Below the pieces are notes generated by a model, which was given only the letters and a program-made list of their open reading frames with translations, was not told the DNA's origin and searched no databases. The position numbers and the translations under genes were made by a program. From DATHXC01 sp035459965 (lineage in GTDB: Bacteria; Pseudomonadota; Gammaproteobacteria; Burkholderiales; Methylophilaceae), in the NCBI GenBank assembly GCA_035459965.1, contig DATHXC010000004.1, positions 372,001 to 436,000 on the forward strand: DNA of 64,000 nucleotides. Reading direction: 5' to 3'. Shown here one piece after another: positions 8,265-14,959 of this stretch. Position 1 is the stretch's first letter, and each line of letters starts with the position of its first letter.

Positions 8265-8614
8265 TTTTTCGCCTCGTCATCTAGGTGCATCTCGCTTTTG
8301 ATATCAGCCAGCGACTTGGCTACATACTCGGCCTTGGCTACATCGTAACCGGCGTCCTGGATGATCTTGTTGAATTCATCCAGGCTGATCTTCTGCTGAT
8401 CCTTGATTTCCACCAGTACCACGCGGTTTTTGAGGTCGACAAATACTTGCTTGGCGGCATCCAGATTGTTCAGTTTCTTGGAAATGCCCTTGGCGCAAAA
8501 CGCGCATACCATGCCTTTGACTTCGGCGCGGATGCTGGTAGTGGCGAAGGCGCTGTTGGCGAAAGACAGGCCGATGATCAGGGCCAGTGCGGTGCTTGAT
8601 AATGTTTTTTTCAT
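8261..8614 (-). CDS. Periplasmic HMA-domain (MerP-like) metal-binding protein
   Basis: The 117-residue product begins with a signal peptide probably cleaved after Ala24 (SAFA). The mature part is a heavy-metal-associated domain with the binding motif GMVCAFC (Cys37 and Cys40) and a second half ending in a charged tail. MerP and copper-chaperone domains share this fold; the Cys-Ala-Phe-Cys spacer differs from the usual GMTCxxC form. It would capture a metal ion in the periplasm and pass it to the MerT-like partner encoded immediately downstream. An AAGGAAA Shine-Dalgarno sequence precedes the ATG. Metal specificity cannot be read from the sequence. Confidence 0.8.
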   Translation of the reverse strand: MKKTLSSTALALIIGLSFANSAFATTSIRAEVKGMVCAFCAKGISKKLNNLDAAKQVFVDLKNRVVLVEIKDQQKISLDEFNKIIQDAGYDVAKAEYVAKSLADIKSEMHLDDEAKK

Positions 8615-8624
8615 GATAATTTCC

Positions 8625-9278
8625 TTAAAAGATGTACATAAAGTTGAAGCGTAGCTGGCTGGAATTATTCACGCCGGCTTCGACAAAGTAGTTTGGGTTA
8701 ATCAGGCGCAGCATGGGGGTGATCTCGGTTTTATCTGAGAGCCCGTTCATGCGGCGCGCTTCGAGGATGAACCATGGCTGGGTCTGGTCGTAGTGGGTTT
8801 CATAAAACGAAAACCCGGCGCGTACCGAGCTGTAATCATGGTTGATATCCTTGGCGCGATACAGCTTTTCAGCCACAGCAAAATAGATGCGCGTGGTTTC
8901 ATAGTCGAACTGCAGGCCAGGCGACACCATGGTTTTGCTACCATCGAAATCGTTGCCGCTGAGCGTGCCGATGCCGCCGCTGAACCACAGGTTGGCTTGT
9001 GCATCGCGCATATTCCAGCGCTTGACCAGCCTTGTGGAGGTGAGCTCTGCCAGGTCACGCGTCTTGGTTTCGTCATCAGACCGCATGTAAGTGCCACTGA
9101 TGCCGAATGCATCGCGCGGGGTGATGGCGTAGTTGATAAACGCCTCACGCCAGTTGGGGCTGAAATCGCCCATGCCCATCCATGAGTCTTTAAATCCCAT
9201 GGGGCCTGCATTGGCCTGCACGGCAAATAGCAAAACGCTAATGCCTGCTATTCGAAAAAATAGACTTAGTTTGGACAT
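8625..9278 (-). CDS. Probable outer-membrane beta-barrel protein in the metal cluster
   Basis: This 217-residue protein has a signal peptide ending near residue 24 (VQANA). Alternating hydrophobic/polar strands fill the remainder, and the last residue is Phe after an FMYIF strand, a typical outer-membrane barrel ending. No named family was recognised. It follows the Cys/His-rich protein by 43 bases and precedes the HMA gene by 10 bases, so it appears to be part of one operon. A GGAGG sequence precedes the ATG. A role as an outer-membrane pore or sensor for the same metal ion is inference only. Confidence 0.6.
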   Translation of the reverse strand: MSKLSLFFRIAGISVLLFAVQANAGPMGFKDSWMGMGDFSPNWREAFINYAITPRDAFGISGTYMRSDDETKTRDLAELTSTRLVKRWNMRDAQANLWFSGGIGTLSGNDFDGSKTMVSPGLQFDYETTRIYFAVAEKLYRAKDINHDYSSVRAGFSFYETHYDQTQPWFILEARRMNGLSDKTEITPMLRLINPNYFVEAGVNNSSQLRFNFMYIF

Positions 9279-9321
9279 GATGTCCTCCAGAGTGATAAAC
9301 CGATTTAATTAAAGCGAGGGT

Positions 9322-9702
9322 TTAAGACTGGATGGGAGGACGGTGCTTAGGGGTGCTTAGATGAGGAGAGGATACCCAGGCGACGTGCGCGCTGAGTGGG
9401 TGGTGATTGCTGATAATTGGGGCAATATTGCTAGGGCTGTAGTAAACGATATTGATGCACAGGCCGCAGTGCTCGCACTTGTCATGGCTGGTTTTATTAT
9501 TGTCAGATTGGCCAGTTTGCTCTGCCATGTGCATCTTGCAATGCTCCGGCATATCGTTGCTGGCTTGTGGCGCTGACTCAGTGATGTGGGATGACATCGC
9601 ATCCATTGAAGCATCCAGCTGCATGGTAGTCGATGCGAAGCTGGCCGCGCTGAAGAACAGCGGCAACCATAACGCGAGCACCAGGCAGATGAATTTTTTC
9701 AA
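9322..9702 (-). CDS. Secreted Cys/His/Met-rich protein at the head of the metal cluster
   Basis: A 126-residue product begins at a TTG with a signal peptide to about residue 23. The mature chain is rich in possible metal ligands: MPEHCKMHM in the middle, then CEHCGLC, then several His residues near the C-terminus. It resembles small DUF2946-type proteins encoded beside copper genes, though the match is loose. It is the first gene of the minus-strand set running down to 7833. No good ribosome binding site precedes the TTG, so the exact start is unsure. Function unknown; periplasmic metal binding is inferred from composition. Confidence 0.55.
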   Translation of the reverse strand: MKKFICLVLALWLPLFFSAASFASTTMQLDASMDAMSSHITESAPQASNDMPEHCKMHMAEQTGQSDNNKTSHDKCEHCGLCINIVYYSPSNIAPIISNHHPLSAHVAWVSSPHLSTPKHRPPIQS

Positions 9703-9804
9703 GGATGGGTTCTTTTGCTTATTTCAGAAAATTAAATATAGCTTACTGCAGTTGTAGGCTCAATGGCCAAATAAAGTTCATGTGATAGCGTCTAATCTTG
9801 ACAT

Positions 9805-9835
9805 GTTGCATCCCTATCTTAAATAGAGATGCAAC
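9805..9835. other. Long stem-loop between metal cluster and next gene
   Basis: GTTGCATC (9805-9812) and GATGCAAC (9828-9835) pair perfectly. After one mismatch, CTAT (9814-9817) and ATAG (9823-9826) extend the stem around a 5-base loop. There is no T-run on either strand, so it is not a classic terminator. It sits just past the stop of the minus-strand gene ending at 9842 and could protect or end that transcript. Confidence 0.5.
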
Positions 9836-9841
9836 TTAGAG

Positions 9842-10759
9842 CTAGTTTTTATCACGCCCCTGTCCGCGCTCACGCCCTTGATCTCGGCTCTGTTGCCTTT
9901 CTTGTTGGCCCTGAGGTCTGGGCATTTGCTGTTCTCGTGAGCTCATTCCAGGTTGCGGTTGTTGTCTACGATATTCAGGGTCAGGCCGCTGGGGCTGCTC
10001 AAAGTCTCTTTGCTGCTGCTGTGGGCGCTGATACGATTCCTCATCCTGTTGTCTCTGCCTTGGCGACTCTGGATTATTTCGTTGAATACTCTCCTGTTTG
10101 TAAGACCGGTCTTCTTGCTCGCTTGGATTTTTCTCACTAGGATTTTTTTGCTTAAACTCTCTCTGCTGGCCTGGTGTTTGTTCAACCTGCTGCTTGTAGT
10201 TTTCCTGTACCTTTGGATCGCGCGGTTGGTAACGGTATTTCTCTTGTTGGAGCTCATGCTGCTGCTCTACTTCCCTCGGATAGCGCTCACCTGAATACTG
10301 CTTTTGGTAAGTGGGTAGCGGTGCAGGGGCTGGCGTTGCATGGTGGTTCCATTTGTCCCAGCTACCTCTACGTTGCTCCCAATCACGTCCCCAATGTTCG
10401 CCCCAGCGTGGTGGGGCCTCTCTACGCCATCCATAGAAATAAGGAGGCGGCTGGCGGTAATAACGCACAGGGATGCGTAGCACAAATACCGGTACATATT
10501 CTGGCTCTACAAACCACCAAGGTCCGTTATACCAGGAGCTTGAATACCAGTTATCGTCCTGATAAATCCAGTACATGCCATCGTAAAAGAAGAAGTTTGC
10601 CTGGAGATTTGGCGCGTAATAAACCGGATAACCTGGTACTACCACAAGCTGTGGATACACAGGAAAATTGATACCGATACTTACTCGTACATCAGCGCTA
10701 TTTGCAGTACTCACGAACAACATGGCAAGCGTAATAAACACAATGCGGATTTTTAGCAT
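9842..10759 (-). CDS. Secreted aromatic-rich protein with Gln/Arg-rich tail, unknown function
   Basis: The 305-residue protein has a signal peptide (about residues 1-22). A Tyr/Trp/Pro-rich region follows (about 30-125), with repeated short motifs such as FFYDGMYWIYQDDNWY and WYNGPWWFVEPEYVP. From about residue 140 to the end the chain is low-complexity and hydrophilic, dominated by Gln, Arg, Glu and Pro. A 15-base in-frame duplication (10118-10132 and 10133-10147) encodes KNPSE twice. Related small exported proteins with such aromatic segments are common in betaproteobacteria but uncharacterised. An AGGAG site precedes the ATG. It is likely surface or periplasmic; no function can be assigned. 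Confidence 0.65.
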   Translation of the reverse strand: MLKIRIVFITLAMLFVSTANSADVRVSIGINFPVYPQLVVVPGYPVYYAPNLQANFFFYDGMYWIYQDDNWYSSSWYNGPWWFVEPEYVPVFVLRIPVRYYRQPPPYFYGWRREAPPRWGEHWGRDWEQRRGSWDKWNHHATPAPAPLPTYQKQYSGERYPREVEQQHELQQEKYRYQPRDPKVQENYKQQVEQTPGQQREFKQKNPSEKNPSEQEDRSYKQESIQRNNPESPRQRQQDEESYQRPQQQQRDFEQPQRPDPEYRRQQPQPGMSSREQQMPRPQGQQERQQSRDQGRERGQGRDKN

Positions 10760-10886
10760 TTTATAGTCTCCTCATTTTTTATATGACTAGGCTTGTAGTT
10801 AACAAGTTGCTGGTAACTCTAACGCTTTACTTGCTATTAACGCTGACCAAGCAGTACATATAGTTTTACGGGACAAACTTAAGTGT

Positions 10887-11714
10887 TTACTCGCCAACCT
10901 GCAACAGTAATCCTCGTTGCCTGGCAACGCGGAAGAATGCAAGGAAGGCTGCAATGCCGCCAGCCAGGAAAATCACATTGAGCCCGCTCGCCATATAAAA
11001 GTGGTGGCTATTGAATGTCTGCTGGAACATCAGCTCGCGCATGCCTTCAAACACATGGCTGGCGGGCAGGCACCAGGCAATCGGTTGCAGCCATGTGGGC
11101 AGCACACTCACCGGATAGTAGATGGCACACAGCGGTTGCAGGGCGAATACGGTGACCCAGGCTACACTCTCCGCACCCAGCCCAAAGCGCAACACCATGC
11201 CGGAAACCGTGAGGCCTATCGCCCAGCCGAAGATGATGAGGTTGAAGAAGAAGCTGATGAGCGGCAGGCCCATATCGAAGAGGTTGTAATGAAACAGCGG
11301 GATCGCTGCCAGCACCGCACCGCCTACGCCAATCAGGGTGCGCAGCAGGCTCATCAGGATAAGCGAAGCCACCAGCTCATATGGCCTTAGCGGACTCACA
11401 AACAGGTGTCCGAGGTTGCGCGACCACATCTCCTCCATGAATACCAGCGCGATACCCAGCTGGCCGCGGAACAGTACATCCCACAGCAATACTGCCGAGA
11501 TCAATATGCCTGCGGCTTGCGCCACGTAGCTGCTGTTATCTTTAAGCGAGAGCGTGATGAAGCCCCACAGAATCATCTGCACCGTCGGCCAGTACACCAT
11601 CTCCAGCACGCGCGGCCATGAGGTGCGCATCAGGTAAAGGTGGCGCAGCACGTTGGCGTAGATGCGCCGGGGTGAGAAATTGATATCAGGGGTGAGTTTG
11701 GTATCGATCATCAT
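10887..11714 (-). CDS. ABC-2 type transporter permease
   Basis: This 275-residue membrane protein has about six hydrophobic segments and the pattern of ABC-2 exporters such as NodJ/DrrB, including the region MEEMWSRNLGHLFVSPLRPYELV and the C-terminal GMRELMFQ segment. It partners the ATP-binding protein encoded just upstream, whose stop overlaps this gene's start by 4 bases (ATGA at 11711-11714). The substrate of this pair is unknown; NodIJ/DrrAB relatives export lipids, polysaccharides or drugs. The stop is at 10887. Confidence 0.88.
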   Translation of the reverse strand: MMIDTKLTPDINFSPRRIYANVLRHLYLMRTSWPRVLEMVYWPTVQMILWGFITLSLKDNSSYVAQAAGILISAVLLWDVLFRGQLGIALVFMEEMWSRNLGHLFVSPLRPYELVASLILMSLLRTLIGVGGAVLAAIPLFHYNLFDMGLPLISFFFNLIIFGWAIGLTVSGMVLRFGLGAESVAWVTVFALQPLCAIYYPVSVLPTWLQPIAWCLPASHVFEGMRELMFQQTFNSHHFYMASGLNVIFLAGGIAAFLAFFRVARQRGLLLQVGE

Positions 11715-12490
11715 GCGTCTTGCGCCTCGGCAGATCGGCTACGCGCGATGTCGATAAACACTTCTTCCATAGTGTTTCTGCCGAAACGTGCAATCAGCTC
11801 ATCGGGCGAACCCACATCCACTACTTGCCCTTTCTTGAGCATGATCACATCGGCACACATGCGCTCTACTTCAGCCATATTGTGCGAAGCCAGCAGGATC
11901 GTCGCACCGGTGCGTTGCTGGTAGCGCTCGAGATGGCTACGGATGGAGTCTGCGGTATCGGGATCTAGCGAGGCGGTAGGTTCATCCAGCAATAGCAATT
12001 CCGGGTCGTTAAGCAGTGACTTTGCCAGCGATACACGGGTTTTCTGTCCGGCTGACAGCTTGCCGTACCGTCTATCCAGCAACTCGGTGAGGTTGAGCTC
12101 GGCAGCTAAAGACTCAATACGTTTGGCCAGGTTGTTCAGCCGATACAGGTGCCCATACACAGTCAGGTTCTGGCGTATGGTCAGGCGTTGTGGCAAATCG
12201 ACATAGGGCGAAGAGAAGTTCATGCGATGCAGCAGGCGATAGCGATTCTTGAGCATGTCTTCACCGAGGATGGTAATGCGCCCGGAGCTCGGCAATAGCA
12301 GCCCCAGCAGCATTGCAATGGTGGTGGTCTTGCCAGCGCCATTGCCCCCGAGCAAGGCCGTGGTAATGCCGCGACGCACCTTGAAACTCATATTATTGAC
12401 GGCTTCTACCTGCTCGAAGTTTTTATATAGCTTGTCTACTTCGATTACGTATTCAGGATTTGTTATTGCAATGCTCAAAGGATTCCCCAC
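11711..12490 (-). CDS. ABC transporter ATP-binding protein (NodI/DrrA-like)
   Basis: This ATPase subunit powers the ABC-2 permease encoded directly downstream. It has Walker A GGNGAGKTT, a signature motif LSAGQKTRVSLAKSLL, Walker B LLLLDEPTASLD and the switch His in LLASHNMAEVERM. The longest frame starts at a GTG (12490), giving 259 residues and a 16-base overlap with the TauE-like gene. An internal TTG at 12478 has a GGGGA Shine-Dalgarno sequence 5 bases upstream and a neat 4-base TTGA overlap with that stop, and is an equally good start. The overlaps suggest the permease, the ATPase and possibly the TauE gene share a transcript. Confidence 0.9.
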   Translation of the reverse strand: MGNPLSIAITNPEYVIEVDKLYKNFEQVEAVNNMSFKVRRGITTALLGGNGAGKTTTIAMLLGLLLPSSGRITILGEDMLKNRYRLLHRMNFSSPYVDLPQRLTIRQNLTVYGHLYRLNNLAKRIESLAAELNLTELLDRRYGKLSAGQKTRVSLAKSLLNDPELLLLDEPTASLDPDTADSIRSHLERYQQRTGATILLASHNMAEVERMCADVIMLKKGQVVDVGSPDELIARFGRNTMEEVFIDIARSRSAEAQDA

Positions 12491-13311
12491 AACATTTTGA
12501 TACCGACGAAAAACAGCAACAGCGCGAACAGGCGTTTGAGTACAGAAGTCGGTAAACGTTGCGCAATGCTGGTACCTAAAGGTGCGGTAAATATGCTGGT
12601 GACGGAGATGCCGATGAATGCAGGCAGATAAACATAACCGATACTATATTCTGGCAGTACAGCCTGTACGCCGTTCTCAGCTATTACCCCAGTCTCAGCC
12701 ATTAGCCCGGTGACGACAAAGCCTATGGTGCCAGCAATGGCGATAGGTAGGCCGATCGCTGCCGAGGTGCCGATGGCGCGGCGGATATCTGCGCGACTGT
12801 AGGTGAGGTAAGGCACGGACAAGGTGCCGCCACCGATACCCACCAGGCTGGAAACTATACCTATGAACAATCCGGCGATGCTGTTCATGGCCAGGTTGGG
12901 TGGTTTGGGCTCATGGCTCACCGTTTTCTTTTTACCTGAGGTGATCAGCAGCTGGATCGCTATCGAAATCAGGAAAGCCGAAAAAATCCCTTTCAGCCAT
13001 ATGCTGTGCAGCTGTGCCGCAATCAGGCTGCCGAGCAGCGTACCAATCACAACTGCAGGGGCAATCTGTTTGAACACCGTCCAATCCACATTGGACTTTT
13101 TGTGGTGAGCCAATGCGGATGATATGGAGGTGAAGATGATAGTCGCCAGCGAAGTCCCCAGTGCCAGATGCATGATGCTGGCTTCAGGGAATTGCAGCCC
13201 GGTGAAGATAAAGCTGAGGATGGAGACAATAATGACGCCGCCACCCACGCCGAAAAGACCGGATAGCAAACCGGCACAAGCGCCGGCGATGAGATAGAAC
13301 AAGAATTCCAT
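12475..13311 (-). CDS. TauE/SafE family sulfite/anion exporter-like permease
   Basis: A 278-residue membrane protein has about eight hydrophobic segments and the two family repeats, each with a glycine-rich loop (GLFGVGGGVIIV near residue 20 and LVGIGGGTLSVP near 165). TauE/SafE permeases move sulfite, sulfoacetate or other small organic anions. No sulfur-metabolism gene is adjacent, so the substrate remains open. It overlaps the ABC ATPase gene at its 3' end. The inserted charged stretch around residues 125-140 is a normal variable loop. Confidence 0.88.
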   Translation of the reverse strand: MEFLFYLIAGACAGLLSGLFGVGGGVIIVSILSFIFTGLQFPEASIMHLALGTSLATIIFTSISSALAHHKKSNVDWTVFKQIAPAVVIGTLLGSLIAAQLHSIWLKGIFSAFLISIAIQLLITSGKKKTVSHEPKPPNLAMNSIAGLFIGIVSSLVGIGGGTLSVPYLTYSRADIRRAIGTSAAIGLPIAIAGTIGFVVTGLMAETGVIAENGVQAVLPEYSIGYVYLPAFIGISVTSIFTAPLGTSIAQRLPTSVLKRLFALLLFFVGIKMLWGIL

Positions 13312-13370
13312 GAGGGTGAACTTAGTAGTTGATAGGGTATGGGTTAAAGCGTTGTAAAAAGTATGTTGAG

Positions 13371-13814
13371 CTACGTTCTTCCGGAGAGTCTGGCCAGGAT
13401 TTCGCCCAGCTTGGAGCCGGGTTCGGAATTGCTTAATTTTTGGGCCAGTTGATTCAGGCTGGAAGCCGCTTCAGCACTGATGCTGCGCAGGTGTTTGGGT
13501 GTCTTTTGCACGCTAGATTGCACTTGCACTTCGACGCGAATTGAAGTAACTTCGACAACCTGCTTTTCTAAATGCAATTTTTGTAATTTAGTCAACAAGC
13601 TAGGTAGCAACAATTTAATTTTAGCTGCCACAGCCCCGTTTTCAGTATATACCGTCAGGCGCTTGTGTTTTACATTGCCGGCTTGTGTATATGGCTTGAG
13701 GTTTTCCGGGACTATGGTGTTCCAGATTGTTTGCGAGGCAGTCAAACTGCTCGCTTGGCCGGATAAGGCTGCAAGATCGGGGTTGTCTCTAAATAGTGTG
13801 CTGAATCTCTGCAT
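13371..13814 (-). CDS. DUF721 (DciA-like) protein
   Basis: A 147-residue protein whose N-terminal ~95 residues follow the DUF721/DciA pattern: an initial helix, an SLTASQTIWNTIVPENLKPY-type segment, then strands containing LTVYTENGAVAAKIKLLLPSLL. DciA proteins load the replicative helicase in bacteria that lack DnaC; whether this divergent betaproteobacterial type does so is not shown by sequence. The C-terminal ~45 residues are helical and variable. It is divergent from the M23 peptidase gene, an arrangement also seen beside secA in related genomes, from memory. Confidence 0.72.
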   Translation of the reverse strand: MQRFSTLFRDNPDLAALSGQASSLTASQTIWNTIVPENLKPYTQAGNVKHKRLTVYTENGAVAAKIKLLLPSLLTKLQKLHLEKQVVEVTSIRVEVQVQSSVQKTPKHLRSISAEAASSLNQLAQKLSNSEPGSKLGEILARLSGRT

Positions 13815-13877
13815 GCTTACTAGCTAGCCTTTCAAGCTATGGGCTCAAAAAATGAGGCCCCCGAAAAAGGGATATGC

Positions 13878-14777
13878 ATGAATATTATTTTCGTCTCCAA
13901 CAGCATGGCAAAACCCAGGGTGCTTACTGCGCCACAATTGCTGGCTTTAGTGCTGTTGCTGGTAGTGCTGGTGGCTGGCCTGACTGCAGCCATCATTTTG
14001 CCACAGGCTGACATCAAGCACCAAGGCGTGAAGTCCATATTACCATCTGCACTGCATTTACCCATCTTCAATGCGCAGGAGCACCTGGATGCGCTTGCCT
14101 TGCAGCTTGGTGAGATCCAGGCACGTGTCATGCGCCTGGATGCGTTGAGCGATCGCTTGTCCAAGTTGGCAGGTGTCAAACCCAAGGATGAAGTCCAATC
14201 TCAACTGCCCCCAGGTCAGGGCGGCCCTGAAATCCGCGCCTATGGCATGAGCGAAGCGCAATTGCAGCAGAGAATTACCGAACTAACCGCCGAGATTGAA
14301 AGTCGTACCGACAGGTTAAGCCTGGTGGAAGCGATGCTGCTGCAACAGAGTATGCAAAAAAACGCTTTGCCTACCAATTATCCGGTGCAGGGTGCTTACA
14401 ATTCATCCAGTTACGGATGGCGTGTCGATCCTTTCTCCGGGCATATGGCTTTTCATGAAGGTCTGGATTTTACGGTGGAGGTGGGCACCCCTATCCACGC
14501 GGCAGCTGGCGGCATCGTAATGTCTGCTGAGCAAACCCCCGATTATGGTAAAATCGTGAAGATTGACCATGGTTCAGGGCTGGAAACGCGTTACGCACAT
14601 GCTTCGAAGCTGTTGGTTAAAGCAGGTGAGCGGGTAGAAAAAGGCCAGCTCATTGCTGAAGTTGGCAATACCGGGCGCTCTACAGGGGCGCATTTGCATT
14701 TTGAGGTACGCCTGAATGGGGCTGCACTGGATCCTCGCAAGTATTTGCAGAGCGATATTCTGGTTGGCAAATTATAA
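13878..14777 (+). CDS. M23 family metallopeptidase (murein endopeptidase)
   Basis: A membrane-anchored peptidoglycan endopeptidase of about 299 residues. It has an N-terminal membrane segment (about residues 18-38), a coiled-coil region (about 60-155) and an M23 LytM domain (about 175-290). The zinc site is complete: HEGLDF with His and Asp, then the HLHFEV His pair, with RYAHAS supplying a further active-site His. An in-frame ATG at 13839 exists. The ATG at 13878 is preferred because an AAAGGGA sequence lies 5 bases before it and the upstream 13 residues are not family-like. It lies ahead of secA. Confidence 0.9.
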   Translation: MNIIFVSNSMAKPRVLTAPQLLALVLLLVVLVAGLTAAIILPQADIKHQGVKSILPSALHLPIFNAQEHLDALALQLGEIQARVMRLDALSDRLSKLAGVKPKDEVQSQLPPGQGGPEIRAYGMSEAQLQQRITELTAEIESRTDRLSLVEAMLLQQSMQKNALPTNYPVQGAYNSSSYGWRVDPFSGHMAFHEGLDFTVEVGTPIHAAAGGIVMSAEQTPDYGKIVKIDHGSGLETRYAHASKLLVKAGERVEKGQLIAEVGNTGRSTGAHLHFEVRLNGAALDPRKYLQSDILVGKL

Positions 14778-14868
14778 GTGCCGATAGTTAAGGTCGCTAA
14801 TAATTAAGGTCAAAGTGCAGTTTTATAAGGCTGTAGCTTCTACGAGCTTGTAATTTTTAAAAGTAACG

Positions 14869-14918
14869 CAATCTACTTAATAATTTATATCAATCTAACT
14901 TATAACAATCTACTTAAT
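14869..14918 (+). repeat. Three short direct repeats in the secA leader
   Basis: CAATCTACTTAAT occurs at 14869-14881 and again at 14906-14918. A related copy, CAATCTAACTTAT, occupies 14891-14903. The copies fall in the AT-rich 182-base gap before secA and are spaced 22 and 15 bases apart. They could be a protein-binding array or slippage products. No SecM-like arrest peptide was found in this leader. Confidence 0.6.
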
Positions 14919-14959
14919 TATCTATAGGTTCCGTTATAGCGGAAAGTCGGTGTCACTCC

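Noticed and set aside
7833..8614. Canonical mercury resistance operon
   Set aside because: MerT- and MerP-like proteins are present but merR and merA are absent, so mercury resistance was not called.
10174..10671. 165-codon plus-strand frame opposite the Gln-rich protein
   Set aside because: It is a shadow of low-complexity codons and has no start signal.
14778..14959. SecM-type arrest peptide in the secA leader
   Set aside because: No short frame with an arrest motif was found, only direct repeats.
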